This document shows, in pieces, positions 44,637 to 59,062 of a stretch of 64,000 nucleotides of DNA. Below the pieces are notes generated by a model that made no database searches, had not been told where the DNA came from, and saw nothing but the letters and a program-made list of their open reading frames with translations. The stretch covers positions 934,501-998,500 of the forward strand of contig JANUWF010001281.1 of NCBI GenBank assembly GCA_026120185.1, read 5' to 3'. Position 1 is the first letter of the stretch. Every line of letters begins with the position of its first letter. The translations under genes and the position numbers were made by a program. Origin of the DNA: Voacanga thouarsii. Taxonomy: Eukaryota > Streptophyta > Magnoliopsida > Gentianales > Apocynaceae.

Positions 44637-46190
44637 CTCATTTTCATTTATAAGCAATACACTATCATGGTCAATTATAAGAAATCCATATCTATTATGT
44701 GCCATACATATCCCACTTGACCTACAAGGATCTTATGTAGACAAAGGTTTATCTATTCTCTCAATAGATGTGGGATGAGTGGTTGATCATTATTTATTTG
44801 TTCTTCTTAAACGTTACTAAGTTCAATTTTACTCCCACTATCCCCTTTGAGAATATGCTCATTCTCTAAGAAAATGGCATGCTTTGAAACAAACACTTTG
44901 TTTTCAAAAGAGAGATGGAAGTAATATCCAAAAAAAAAAAAAAAAAAAATCGGATATCCCACAAACGAACATTTGTCTGACTAACTTTTAAGTTTATCTA
45001 ACTATGGCTTTTTGATAAAGGCAGGGCAACCCTATATTCTCAAGTGGGATAACTTTGGCCTCTTACCAAAGAATAGCTCAAATAGGGTAGTATCTACCAT
45101 TTTTTACGGAACTCTGCTTATAATGTAAACAGCAGTCTCTAGTGCATACCCCCAAATGATTTTGATAAGTCTGCAAAAGCTATAACTATTCGTACTATAT
45201 CTAAAAGGGTTCAATTCATTCTCTCAGATACACTATTATGTTGAGGTGTATATGGTGAAGCCCATTGAGATAATATCCTATTTTCTCTAAGATAACCTTG
45301 AAACCCTTGTCTTAAATATTCACCTCCTCGATTAGATCTTAAAGTCTTAATACTTTTGCCAAGATATTTATCTACTTCGTTCTTGAAATCTTTGAACTTG
45401 TTAAAGGCTTTAGATTTGTATTTTATTAAATACAAATACCCATATTGTGAGTAATCATCAATAAAGGTAATGAAGTTTTGATAACCTCGTCTTGCTTGTA
45501 TTGATATTCAGCCACATGCATTGGTATGTATAAGTTCTAATAACTCTTTAGCCTTTTTTCCTTTTCCAGAAAAGAGAGTTTTAGCCATTTTTATAAGTAA
45601 ACAAGATTCGCATGAGTTATACAATTCATAATCAAATACCCTAAGTTACCAAGTTTGTGTAACTTAGAAATGCGATTCTCATTTATATAGCCTAATCGAC
45701 AATATCATAAGTACGATGAGATTGAGTTATCTTTTCTTTGTTTCTCATTGTTTATATTGAGAATTAAATCATTCATGTCTAGAACATAGAAACTGCTTAT
45801 CCAAGTCACGGTTCTATATTAGACACCATTTAATGGAAAAGAATAACTTTTATCCTTGAAAATTTAAATTAAGACTATTTATGTCCAAACAAGCAACTGA
45901 GATAATGCTATTAAGTAAAATAGATACATAAAAATAGTTTGTAATTTTTAAAATTAATCCAGAAAGCAAGTGTAGCTCATAAGTCTCCACAGTAAGTGTA
46001 GCAATCTTTGCTCCATTTGCAGATGTAGGTCCATATAGCCCTTTTCAAGCCTTCTACTGTCCTTTAGTCCCTACAAATTATTGCATAAATGAGATCCACA
46101 ACTGATATCTAATACCCATATCTCATTTCTAAATGTAGTATTAAACTCAATCATAAACATAGCAGGAGTAGAAGTAGAAGTGCCCTCGAG
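44637..46190 (-). pseudogene. Copia integrase and upstream protease/pre-integrase remnant
   Basis: An open stretch at 45211-45435 holds the integrase core middle: KSKAFNKFKDFKNEVDKYLG, then LRSNRGGEYL, where the catalytic Asp is Asn as in the element at 1-540, and SPYTPQHNSVSERMN with the catalytic Glu. Downstream (44637-45210) is the broken C-terminal part and linker. Upstream (to about 46190) the pre-integrase L-W-x-x-R-L-G-Y motif and a protease remnant can be followed through stops. A poly-A tract is at 44930-44949. Confidence 0.8.
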
Positions 46191-46199
46191 GTTCTCTTT

Positions 46200-46983
46200 T
46201 TATTTCCTTTCCTTGATAGTTTCCAGATATGCATTGTAGATGTGCCTCTAATGGCCCATCTTACCACAATGATGACATGGGCCTTTAGGAGCTATCTCCA
46301 ACATTTGGGCTTAGTGGAAGCGTTCTTTTTCTTCTTAGCAACTTTCTTCTTAGAAGAGAAAGATTCTACCAATATGACTGCATTGGTTTTCTTCTTCAAG
46401 GAGGATTCCATAGTCTTGAAAAGATTGATCAGCTTAGTTATAGTGGATTCAATCTTGTTTATTTGGTAGTTTATCACAAATTGCAAACGACTACTTGGTA
46501 ACTATTGCAGAATTAAGTCAAAACTCAATGCATTGTCCATTACGAATCCAAGAGACCTAAGCTTCTCAATTAAGCCAACATCTTTAGTTCATGAGTGGAC
46601 ATAGAAGTATCCTTAGACATTTTAGAATGGAACAATTGTTTTAAGATCTTATATATCTCCATTCTAGATTGTGCATCAAATAGCTCTCGAAGATGTAAAA
46701 TAATCGAGTAAGAATCCATACGCTTATGTTGCTCTTGCAATTCTGAGGTCATTGATACCAACATCACACAGGTTGTGTCACTGTCCTCTTTGGGCTTCTT
46801 GTGGATAGCATGCTCATCTGCATGAGCATCCTGAGTTGGTGGTGGCGGAATAGGAGCCTCTAACACATAGAGCAACTTTTCGGACTTGAGAACAATTCTC
46901 AAGTTTCTATACCAGTCCAGAAAATTTGACTCAGTAAGTTTATTTGTGTCTAAGACGCCACTTAACTTCAGGTTGGTCAACAT
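46200..46983 (-). pseudogene. Copia gag with zinc finger remnant
   Basis: Gag begins MLTNLKLSGVLDTNKLTESN and continues FLDWYRNLRIVLKSEKLLYV and MTSELQEQHKRMDSYSIILH, matching Copia gag (UBN2-like). Frames shift near 46570 and 46490. A Lys-rich segment (46292-46486) precedes a CCHC finger start, CHHCGKMGH, near 46250. It is non-functional. Confidence 0.85.
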
Positions 46984-47554
46984 TATGCAGATAACCTAGA
47001 TGTAAAGATAGAGAAATTAGTGAAATGTATATACATATGTAATTCAAATAATTAGTTCTTTAATTAAGTGCATTATCATTCTACTATTTTAGTCAAACCA
47101 ATAGCACTCTCTGTTGATCTAGGAAAGTCCGTTGATAGCTTTCCTACTGGACTGATATCTAAATTCCTCAAGAATGACCTTAGATTTGCCCAACAAACTA
47201 TCTTTAAGTTTAATAGTAGGTATCCAATACTAATTACATTGAATGTAATTACCAGATCATTAGATGATTAACATCTTTCAATCTTAAAGCCTTTAAACTA
47301 AGCCAATCTTGCCTCTAATTTTCTTTATGTTTGAGTTATCCAAATTAGGATAAAAAAATTAGTTAAACCCAACATATTAATCGGGAATTTAAAATTTCCA
47401 TAACTCGAACATACTCGATGTTAAGTAGACTTGAGTTAGCCTATCAACCTACTCTCATAAAAGAGCTCTTGTTCTTGCTATATTAATGGAAAACATTAGG
47501 TTTAATATTAATTAAGGGATTTGTTGTATTAGTGGTCTCATACATTGCATGCAT
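46984..47554 (-). other. Leader of the Angela-like element, gag-proximal part
   Basis: Non-coding and AT-rich; it ends at the target site (TGCAT) of the nested family A LTR. Confidence 0.55.
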
Positions 47555-49297
47555 TGTTAGTGTTATGCTCTAGAGGTAATCACTTGTACGTTATATATGA
47601 CATATTTTATTTTAATAAAAGGCGTTATTTATCTTACAATTTCTTTTGTTTACTTTTGTGTAATATAATTGTTAGATAAAGTCCCTAGTACAATACTGTG
47701 TTAAGAAAATTGTGATAGAGATCATGATATGAGATTCCTACTACACTGTATAGTGTTAGTACTTAAATAGTCCCTAGTAGTAGTACTAATGAGACTGTAC
47801 ATCATTAATACATTAAGATTAGCATGTGTTAGACTTCTTGATTTGATCAGACGGTGGTTCTCATATTCGTGAGTATTAAGATACTCAAAGTTAACGCGTG
47901 GATGCTTGTTAATGGAACAAGTTCATTGGATGACCTAGCTATGAGATAATCACATAGATAACTATTTAGTGCCAGTGATATAATCTTAATATAGCAAATG
48001 TACAAGTAACCTTAGATTTGAGATCTCCAAGGTACTTTGTTTACTGAGCATTGTACTTTGATTCCAGTCTCCAGAGCCAGATCGAGGGCCGCCTATGTGA
48101 TGGATATTGGGTACATTGTAAGGTAACGAAAGTAGTTGAGAGGGTCAATAAAGGATTCACCACTCCTAATAGTAGGGGTGAATATCTCATGGCCACTTGT
48201 AAGAATTACTACTCGAGAAGTCTTTGTCCAAGGCGACTATGTATTGGAAACAGTTTAATTTGATACACATCTAGAGTAGTGGGTTTTTGGTAAAAGTACT
48301 ATTATATTTGGGCTAGAATTAATATATTCTGGAGGGAGTTAGCACTAATTTTGTACTCCAAACCGAATGAGATATTGTATGGTGAAATGAGTTAATTGCA
48401 CTGTAGTTTGTTATTGAAGGGTTCATGTCAAGCCACTTGACTTTCTGGACTCTTGGGTGGTCATGATGTGTTGCTAGATACCGCTCATGATCTAGGAAGA
48501 TTGGTTTATTAATTGATGAATTAATAAACCAATCCTAATTAGAATTGATATGATGAATTCTAATTAATTATGGATTATTAATCTTAAAGACGTTTGAATT
48601 AATTCATATTCGCTACCAATTGATTGGGAAACCTAATAGGTCACACACAATAGAGGATTATATACTCAATATGTTGTTTGATAACATAATGGGGTTAATT
48701 GCGAGAAAGAGAAATAGTTGTGGCTAAATTATAATTAGTTATAATTTATGGGCCAAATTTTAATTGTGAGAATTTGATGTTTCCAATAACAATTAGAGAA
48801 TTCTAATTGTTATAGAATTCTTAGCTGGAGTGTTTTAAGGAGGGTTTTTTGTGTTCTATAGGATAGACACACGATACCTATTTTGTGTGAGCAACACAAG
48901 GAAAACAATACCACAAAAAACCCTTCTATTCTTCTTCTCTTTCTCTCGTTTTTGCTGAAAAACAAGAAGAACCCTAGCCACCACTTTGGTTTATGCTAGC
49001 ACATAAATATCTTGGTGCTTGAGTGTGATCCTCTGTGTGGATTTCTATTAGAGATAATCACACACTGTGATTATAGTAGTTGGATATTCAATTCTCGTGG
49101 TGTTTGATCAAGAGGATTACTGGATCGCACCTCAGACTTGAAGAAGAAAAATTTTGTTTTTCGGACGCTCAAAGAAAGGTAAAGCTGTTACCTTTGTTCT
49201 TTTTATGTCTTGCTTTCCACACGTATGCAGATCTTGGGATGGTATCTCGTTTTATTTTTCCACTGCGTCATATATGATATGCGTGAGATACCCAACA
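47555..49297 (+). mobile_element. Solo LTR, Copia family A (Angela-like), 1.74 kb
   Basis: It starts TGTTAGTGTTATGCTCTAGA and ends GATACCCAACA. Flanks are TGCAT (47550-47554) and TACAT (49298-49302), one mismatch. It is full length relative to 20570-22286. Confidence 0.9.
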
Positions 49298-50653
49298 TAC
49301 ATTATATCAACATATTTATACATAGCAAAATAATAACATGGTTAGGTTATGGACATTACTATATTAATTTTCTTGAGCCATTAGGAAATTAATTCGGTCA
49401 ATCCTAAGTATTTATGCATGATATAGGAAGAAAATCTTACCATCCTCCTTTTGGTCTTGACCACCTTCTTTTAAACTTGTAATAAATTCTAATCATATCT
49501 AACTTATGTAATCTAATTACATAAAACTCAATAAAGAAACCTTGAGTTACATTCAAGGAGAGTTAGATCAAAAGAGATATTACACAAGAAAAATATAGAA
49601 GGCAAGACATGCATGCCCTATTTCATTCCAACCAAAAGCGATAAAATGCATGAACAATTTAATTTGGTCTATAGTCCATTACTAAACTACCATGCTAATT
49701 TCATGCTCAAAGCAAAATGAAACATAGCATATAATTCCAAAATTACTATTTTGAAAGAATAAAATAAATTCTAAGATCAATATTTTAGTAAATATACTAA
49801 TTTATAAAATCAAAATTTAGAAATTAAAATAATATAAAATCTAAAATCAATATTTTTGAAAATATATTAGTTTCCAAAATCAATATTTTGAAAATTAACT
49901 TTATTAGTCCCAAAACTAGATTCTGTGAAAAGCATTGGATACTTTCTAAAAAGAAACATTTTGTGGGCTTTAAGGGACAAAGCTAATTTTTTTTTAAAAA
50001 AAAACCATCAAGCCCGCTGGGGTTTGGTCAACATCTTGGGCATAAAATTGCCCAAGCTACCCACAGCTATGGCCATGGTAATTAAAAAAAAAAAAATAGT
50101 AGTCACATCCAGCTTTCACTAAACTGGCCGCAGCTTGGGTTAAAATTGTGCCAAAGCTGTGGTTGGCTTTTAGAAAGCCATCCACGGCTTAGGACCAAAA
50201 TAATTTTTTTTTCTCCTCTAGAACCAATTTTTGAAGCTTTCTTCTTCAACCTTCTGCAGCTACTTCAGAGGACAATTCTCTGAATAAATTCCATCTTTGT
50301 TCTGTTCTTAGAACTCTTATGAATAGACATCCTATTCACAGAAAACAAAACAAAAAATAGATGGAGATAAGCATAACACTGACACAAATTTAACTTCTAC
50401 TGTGACCTTTACAGAAACAAAATGCATCGCAACCAAAACCCAGCACATTTAAGAAATAATTCAGAAAGCAAGGAAGACCCAAACCGTGATTTCAAACAAT
50501 CGTGAAGCATCTTTCACAAAAATACAGAGACAAATATAAAACGATTTCATAGGAAACAAGTATAGAAACAATTTCTGAAACTAAAAATTAAAAAGCAGTC
50601 GCATACATGAAATGATTTCATGACAACACAGACCCATTAAAACATATACAAGG
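49298..50653 (-). other. Leader of the Angela-like element, PBS-proximal part
   Basis: 1.36 kb, non-coding. A GC-richer part at 49995-50190 has several complementary pieces (for example CCCAAGCT near 50051 and AGCTTGGG near 50131), compatible with RNA structure. Long leaders (about 1.9 kb in total here) are typical of Angela/BARE-type elements. Confidence 0.5.
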
Positions 50654-50666
50654 GGCTCTGATACCA
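50654..50666 (-). other. Primer binding site (initiator Met tRNA type)
   Basis: TGGTATCAGAGCC on the minus strand, one base from the inner end of the 5' LTR; complementary to the 3' end of plant initiator Met tRNA. Confidence 0.9.
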
Positions 50667-50667
50667 C

Positions 50668-51497
50668 TGTTAGGAATTCAACGTGCCAATCAAATAGATG
50701 CAGTGAAAATAAAATAGAAATTCCAGAAAAACAAGGATCACTTGTATGCATATAATAGATCAGAAAATTAGAAAGCTATACCTTTGGTGTCACTTTTGTA
50801 ATTTAAAAAACTCTTCTCATGATTGATAGATACGATCCAGCAATCAAGTTCGGTCACAACTACTGCAAACCAAGAGTAAGTTTACCTCTAACTATATCCA
50901 CACGAGGATTGAAACTCATCGTGATTTCTATGCTAGCAGAAAAACATGTACGGTGACTAGGGTATACAAAGATGAAGAAGAAGTTTTGCCGAAGAGGGTA
51001 AATCTCTGTGAGTTGAGCAGTTTCTAAAACCCCGAAAACCAACCCTCATATAACATGACATATGCATCTAATATACATATGCGTGTGTTCTCAGTTTCCT
51101 AAACAAATTAGGATTCATAATTATGATTAGAACTCATAGGTTCTCATAATTATAATTTGGCCCATAAATTATAATTATTTATAATTTGACCACCAAAAAA
51201 AATTCTTCTTCTCATTATTAATCCTGTAATGTTATCAATTAATATCTCGAGTTCTTAAATTGTGTGTGACCTATTAGGTTTCCTGGTCCATTGGTAGCAA
51301 AATATGAATTAATCCCAACAACTTTAGGATAATAATCTTTAATAATTAGAATCAACTTATTAATTCTAGTTAGGATTAATTTATTAATTTTATAATTAAT
51401 AAATTCATATTTAGCAAATTATGAGTTGCACCTAGTAGTACATCATGACCATCCAAAAGTCCAGAAAGTCAAGTGGCTTGATGTGAATATTTCAATA
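50668..51497 (-). mobile_element. 5' LTR of the Angela-like element, truncated
   Basis: It matches 38238-39070 from TGTTAGGAATTCAACG onward for about 830 bp, then stops abruptly near 51497, where another LTR remnant begins. Its U3 half and the outer target duplication are missing. Confidence 0.82.
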
Positions 51498-53198
51498 TTT
51501 TATAGGATTGTGGGAAAAATAAATACATAGTGGAAGTATGCAAATTAAAAATTTTCCTGAGCCAAAGTCTTGGAATACTTACTTCTAGGGCATTTTACTT
51601 GAATAACTGCAGTTGGATTTGGGTTTGATAGTACCTCTTGAACTGGAACTTCTATTTGTTTTGCGGGTATACCGGCTAACCATCGGCTTCTTCGCACGAA
51701 ATACTTACAACGTTTACTAGCTCTTGACCTTCCAGAGTATTCTCGAGCCTCTATAGACCTCTACTGGTAGATGTAGAATTAGGGTGAAAATGATTGGAAA
51801 AAAATGGAAGAGCTAACATTAAAGAAAAAACAAAGGAATAACGACAAGAAAATGGCAGCCTTAGTTTCGCTTAAAGGAAAAATTGAAAAGCTGTTTGTGC
51901 TATCAAGAATTCGATCAACTCCTCTATAGGCACACACTATACCTTCTTAATATATATAGCTTCCTTTTCATTTTCAAACAAAACAATACCGGCCTTCGTT
52001 TCTTTTATTTCCTTTTTTCTTGTACAGTGGCAACTACCATCAAACCTGAGGGGTCATGTTTTCCTAATTAGTCCAATGACTAATTAAATAGCTTTTATTA
52101 ATTAATAAAACCTCTTAGACTTAATATAAAATTACCCAAGATAATTAATTAAAAAATAAATTAAATTAGCTCTTTTATTAATTAATTAAACCACTTGGGC
52201 CCAATATAAAATTATTCAAGATAATTAATTAAAAAATCAATTAATTAAATTGGCTCTATTAATTATTTTAGCCCAAATAAATAATTAATTGAATTCCTAG
52301 AATAATTCTTCCGTTAATAAATTCACCCAATAAGACCATATAGTAAATAAATTTATTAAGGTTATTTGAGCTACTCTAGGGATTAAAAGACATTATCCTT
52401 GGCTACTAAAATGACCAAAATACCCATACTAATAAATAATTGTATTTTTATCATTTTAAATATCCCATTTATTACCATATAAAAATATTAACCCCGAGAA
52501 TAATATTGCAAGTGCAGTGTCTTTGACCTACAGGTGTTATAATGAAAACATCCCTCTACGTAACACCCATCATCGAGATAGAAAAATGTACTAACACCAT
52601 TTTCAATGATATCTACCATCTTTTGATAGCTAGTCCGATAATCCATGACTTCCAGTATATATCATACTTAATCATATTTCCCAGTGCCCTGGATTATTTA
52701 GATTATCCCAAACAATCAGAAATGGGTGATTTCTTCATATAATGAAGTATAGAAACTCTATTGTATAAGTCTGTCTTAATTAACTAGAGTCATATACATA
52801 ATGTACAAGATTATTGGCCTAGCAATAAGACCTCACCCAACATACATTAATGTGTACAAGTCCAGCTTCACCATACCACCAACTTATACTTAAGTTTTAG
52901 CATACTCATCCACACAGTAGTTGTGATAAACCAATCTTTATTTATTTTAGTACTTTTATGAAGATTATTATCGTGTAGTCCAATCTACGTATCCCAAATA
53001 TGCTTACACTATCGGTACAAGTGGACAACTCACTGGTTAAAGATAAACTATTCTCTATTTGGAAACCATAGTCTAATGATCTAAACATTGATGAAGTGCT
53101 GAACTCTATCAACCAATCGAGAACAATTTTGCACTTATGTGTTACTAGCCCTATTAGCCCTAAGGGCATTCTCTTGTGTTTTAACTTATAACAAACAC
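51498..53198 (-). mobile_element. LTR remnant, probably family D
   Basis: It shares with 7236-9339 the blocks around AAAATGACCAAAATACCC (52410), ACTCACTGGTTAAAG (53029) and the intervening AT-rich order, in the same orientation. Both ends are unclear, and it is squeezed between a truncated Copia LTR and the SIRE-like 5' LTR. No coding sequence is present. Confidence 0.5.
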
Positions 53199-54388
53199 TG
53201 ATGAGGACTAACTTGTATGACTTATATGTGATATGATATGTTTGACCCCACTTCTTTCAAGGCATGCAAATAAGGTTGCTAAGTAGTTCTTAAGCAAATG
53301 AAATCCAAGGAAGCAATTGATCAAATTCAACTTAAGAGTTTGCAAATTGTGAAGTCTTCATGAAAGAACCCTAGACTAGGAATCATTTGTTAAGGTATGA
53401 TGTGTAAATTCCTATGTCTCTTTTACCTTATGATTCAATTTATTTCTACCTTAAAGCACACAAATAAAATAATTCCAAAGAGCAAGATTTTAGATATTTA
53501 GATTGAGTAGTTTGGATGGACTCTATATCTAAAAGCTTCGTTCAAAACTTTATAACAGTGTCAAAATTTTTCTGCCTAAAAAGGTGTCGTTTTGGACTTA
53601 CCTTTTGGATGCACGTTTTTCCAATCTTTGAGTCTAAAACTCTTAAAAAATCTGACGGTGAAAAACTAGTCATTACTAGCCATTGATGTCTTACTTTTTG
53701 CTCTTATAAAAGCTTTCAAAACTCAATTTAAAGTAGATTTTTGTGCAAATTGCTCCAAAGTAAAAGGTGTTGGTGCTCATCTGTACACATTCTGCTCAAA
53801 TCGTGAGCCTCTTTTTTCTATAATCTCTTCTTTAATCTACTTTTAAGAAGGTAAAACCCAGTTGGGGTGATCCTTGAGTGTTGTGATTAAAGAGGTTGGT
53901 GTAAAACCAAGTGTGGTAATCCTCTTGTGTAAGATTGGTGTCACCTACCACCGTTAAGTTCGGAAAAAGGTTTTACTGAGTTGTGTTGAAATCCTTAAGT
54001 AAGAATTTAAGGTAGTGTATACAGATCTTTTGATGATCAAACCATTATAAATCCATGAGTTTTACTTTGTGCCTTGCTTGCTTAAATTTCTTCACTGATT
54101 CTTTCACCTTAAATGCTCTATTCTTTTTTGCTAAAAATCAGTGAGTCATTTATGATCTTCTCATTCTAATTTAAACCTGTCATTTAAGATCTCGATTACC
54201 CATCTTCATTTCATAACACTTTGTGCTGATTTAAACATCTTTTGGTTGCATTCTTGAAATCACAAAACCTTCTTGAAGCCGCAAAGTATTTTTGCCATTC
54301 AGTTCGGAAGTTTTTTTTGGGGAACAAAATTTTTGAAACAACTCTTATTTGCTAAAAATCTTATTCACCCCCTTTTATGGTTTTTAAA
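53199..54388 (+). mobile_element. 5' LTR of the SIRE-like element
   Basis: About 1.2 kb from TGATGAGGACTAAC to just before TTGGTATGAGCATTGG, which resembles the tRNA-iMet-type primer binding site. A TATAAAA box is at 53704-53710. The LTR start is inferred because the 3' LTR is not in the window. Confidence 0.6.
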
Positions 54389-54393
54389 TTGGT

Positions 54394-56167
54394 ATGAGCA
54401 TTGGTCTACACTATTGTCAGTTTAACAACCATGTAGAAAAGCTCCATATGGCAAACACATCTGCTATGCCTTTTGTTGAAGGGTCTTCAACAAAAAGACC
54501 TCCTCTATTCAATAGAAGCAACTATACATTCTGGAAGAATAGAATAAAGATTTATGTATGCTCAATAAATTTTGAGTTGTGGAATCTGATTGAAAATGGA
54601 CCATTTTGTCCTGCCAAAATTTGTTGATAGCAGAAAAGTACCTAAACAGAGTGATGAATATGATAATGAGGGAATTGCGAAAATAACTTTAAACTTTCAG
54701 GCAATGAACATATTGTGTTGTGCTCTTGATGCTAATGAATACAATTGGGTTAGTAGTTGTGATTCAGCTCATGAAATTTGGAGACTACATGAGGTTACCC
54801 ATGAGGGGACTAATCAAGCAAAACAATTAAAGTTGAGAATTTTAGTTTGAGACTATGAATTGTTCAATATGAAACTAAGTGAGAACATTACTGATATGTT
54901 CACTCATTTTACAAACATCATGAATGGTCTAAAGGCCTATGGAAAAGTTTACTCTCTAGAAGAGCAAAATAGAAAATTGCTTGATGCTTTGCCAAAAAGT
55001 TGGTAGCCAAAAACCTTGGCTGTAGAAGAATAAAAAAATGTAAATAGCTTACCTACTGAAGAGCTAATTGGTTCTCTCTAGCATCATTAAATGAAACTTA
55101 AAATGTTTCAAGAATATGATGATGATGATGACCAATGCAAACGGGGAATTGCCTTAAAGGTAGTTGATGAAGAGTTAACATTGGCCAAACTGATTATGAT
55201 GATGGCTCTGATCTAGACATAGAAGAACTGGTTATGGTAGCTAGAAAATTTAGAAAAATGTTCAGAAAGGGCAATTTCAAAAAGGGCAAGAAGCTTGTGA
55301 AAAAGAAAGGATAAGCTTCCTCTTTCAAACTTCAATTCTTTGAGTGCAAAAGTACGCAGCATTTCATTGCTAATTGTCTAGTGGCCAAAGAAAAAGAGAT
55401 CAAGAATTTTGAAAGAAAAAGACGGACACCAAGTTGAAGAAAGGAAAGGCTTGATCGGAACTTGGGATCAAGTAGAATCTCAGACTAAAGAAATCTGTGA
55501 TTCAAAAAATGAAAAAGCTAACATTTGCTTTATGGCTTTAGAGGATACAGTAAATCCTACATTTCCATATTTAATAACAGAATTGCAGATTTTTTTTATT
55601 GTGAAAAGCATGACGATGATCCTAGTGAATTACTCTTTAACATGTTTCATGAACTTAAGAAATTATTTAGAAGAAACAAAGAAATGAAGATAAAAATTGA
55701 TTCCTTATTACATGAAAATACAAAGCTGTTAAATGAGAATGAAGTCTTACTTAAGTCATATGCGTGTTCATATATTGAACAGAATGTTATCATTACTTCC
55801 TTGCATCATATGTCTATAGAAAATAAATGCTTGTGTGATAAAATTTGCTCTCTTGAAATCATGGCTAGCAACTTTGACAATATGAAAAATAGAGTTAATG
55901 ATCTTACCACTTGCATTGAAAAATTTATAAATGGGAAAAATAATTTGGAAAAAATTCTTGGTGCATAACACACATCTAGAAACCAAAATGGTCTAGGCTA
56001 TAAGCATGAGACCAAAGCTGAAAACTACAAATCTAGCTTTGCAAAAGCTACATCATCACATATGACATATAGCTATTTCATCTATTGTGGAAGATTTGGA
56101 CACAAAGCATCCAAGTGTCATGTTAAAAAAAAATGTACAATATGGTATGAGAAGTGTTTAGAGGGTA
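54394..56167 (+). pseudogene. SIRE-like Copia gag with damaged zinc finger
   Basis: Gag spans several frames: MANTSAMPFVEGSSTKRPPL, FWKNRIKIYVCSINFELWNL (54394-54627), then LNFQAMNILCCALDANEYNW (54590-54850), a Lys-rich basic region (about 55250-55320), and a coiled-coil stretch (55525-55968; LLHENTKLLNENEVLLKSYA). The zinc finger at about 56075-56120 reads FIYCGRFGHKASKC, so the first Cys of C-x2-C is replaced by Phe. Several stops occur. It is cut by the Tekay-like solo LTR after 56172. Confidence 0.85.
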
Positions 56168-57479
56168 AAAGGTGCAACACCCCGCTACCTACGTACCCCA
56201 AAAGCGGTAGGGATGTCGCCCCGTCCTTAGGACAAGGAGTCTTTATAGCTAAGTAATATAAAATATAGTAGAAAATAACTTAATAATAAACTTATTACAA
56301 TCCTAAAATAATACTTGTACAAGTCTTAAAACAAATAAATACATTAAAGTAAATCTTCCATGCTCATGGCAACATAAGTAAATCAACATTCGAAGTAGGA
56401 TCAACCTAAACACATGATATTAAAAAAGTGTGAGAAATATTTCTCAGTGAGTCTTGTGTGTTCTCATGATAATTTAAGTAATCATTTCATGTATGCAAGT
56501 TTTGAGCAAGTTATAACAAAAAGTCTGCAAGTCCAGAAAATTATCTTTGAACACGGAGTAGTGTTTTATCAGCATTTATAAAGTAAAAGTGCTCAACTTG
56601 TAAAGAAATAACCACTCAAATAAAGTCGACTATGAAACTGTGCATCATGAATAGACATGGCACCACATTTTATGCACCATGACAAAAGAATGGTTAAGAT
56701 GCCACACTTTGTGGATCATGACAAGAAAATGATCAAGATGCCACATTTTGTGTATACTGAAACAAGATGGGTGTACGGCCCACCGGATGAGATACTCCTC
56801 CATCTCTACACCCAAACTTACCAGTTGTCCACTACAAAAATAAATATTCCACCTGAACTGTGATTGCTAGCTCAGACCGGCCTGACCATAAGAATTGTCA
56901 TCTTATCTAGGTAGAGCTCGCCCCTCAGAGGTGGCCTCCTATTGAGAGACTTATCCAACCCTTCAAAGACTAGTCCCAGTATTCTACCCTTATTGAGTAC
57001 TCAATGTTATGTTTATTCCACTTGAAAAATATAAAATCAATGAAAAGCTTTCTTTGAAGTAGCAATTATGGTTTTTGAACAACCTTAGATAAAAATTTGT
57101 TTAAGGAAAATTTATTGTTTTGCTCAAAAAATTGTTTGCTTGACAAAAATGATTTTATTTTAGAAGAATGAATAAATTAGCCATAATTGCATCTCAAGGT
57201 ACACCTTCCATGACAATCAGTGCATATGACTTGCAGAAATGCATTTGTTCACAACCATCTTTATGTAAGGACTTACCTAATCTCTTACTTTTCCTTGATA
57301 CAATAGCCTGCCAAGATGGTTCAAGGCAAACTAGCCCTACTTGGGGGTAAATATAGGGTATAAGTTCCAACATCCAAATAACACTTGTTTAAATAAATAA
57401 CTCTCAACCTAACATGCTTAAGCTCAGCTAGTTACAACAATATCTAGTTATGACATCAATGCCTTAAGCTCTATCATTA

Positions 57480-58260
<781 letters not shown>

Positions 58261-58766
58261 ATAAATTACATGTTGATTTGCCCAAAAATAGACTTACAAT
58301 AATAATTATCACAACAAGGGTGATACTATCTACCAATAATATTAGCTAGAGATTTATTGACAAAAATAACATGATGGACACATAATCAAACAATGGTGGT
58401 ATACTGTCCACTATACATCAAAACATCCATACTAGAGGCATAAAGCCTTTAATCATAATATACTCATGATCATAAAATGATCCTAAAGTATAATTCAACA
58501 ATAATTCTTAAGCCTCAACATTCATTTCAATTTCCATGTATTAAAATTATTCCCTTTACTCACATACATAACTCCAACCCAACATTATTCAATCAACCCA
58601 ATGATTCATCATCTAAAAGCCTTGAGTTTGAAAATCTACAGAAAAGGTTATGAAAGAAATACTTGTTTGATGATCATTGGTTGAAGCTGTCGCCTTGTCC
58701 ATTGAGGGTCCTTGAGTGCTTGAGGAGTCCTTCCTTGATTGAAGGATGCTAAAAAATGGCCACAAT

Positions 58767-58767
58767 T

Positions 58768-58827
<60 letters not shown>
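58767..58827. repeat. (GA)n microsatellite
   Basis: About 28 units; it corresponds in position to the shorter GA tract at 34907-34932. Confidence 0.97.
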
Positions 58828-58829
<2 letters not shown>

Positions 58830-59062
58830 TAAGATGATAATGAAATAGTAATAAAGAGGTGAAGAAGGACCAAGGTGTTCGAACTTACCTTCTTGATGTT
58901 CTTCTAGTTCTTGAACAAAAAGTACGTTTGATCCAAGTGGAAGATCAACTTTGGTGAATTTCGTGTTATTGAGTGGCCTATGGTGAGTATAGGTTGAATC
59001 CTAGTTGATTTGAGAGTTTTTGGAGTGATTTGGGATGAACAGAGGTGATTGAAGGTTGAAGA

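Larger units (their letters stand above)
38238..51497 (-). mobile_element. Angela-like Copia element, nearly full length, with three nested solo LTRs
   Basis: Minus-strand order: truncated 5' LTR (50668-51497), tRNA-iMet-type primer binding site (50654-50666), long leader, gag, zinc finger, protease/pre-integrase remnant, integrase, RT, RNase H, polypurine tract (39993-40004), 3' LTR (38238-39992). All frames are broken. Insertions are at 40289-41819, 43112-44631 and 47555-49297. Without them the element would be about 8.3 kb. The two LTRs differ at many sites (roughly 80-85% identity by eye), so it is old. Confidence 0.88.
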
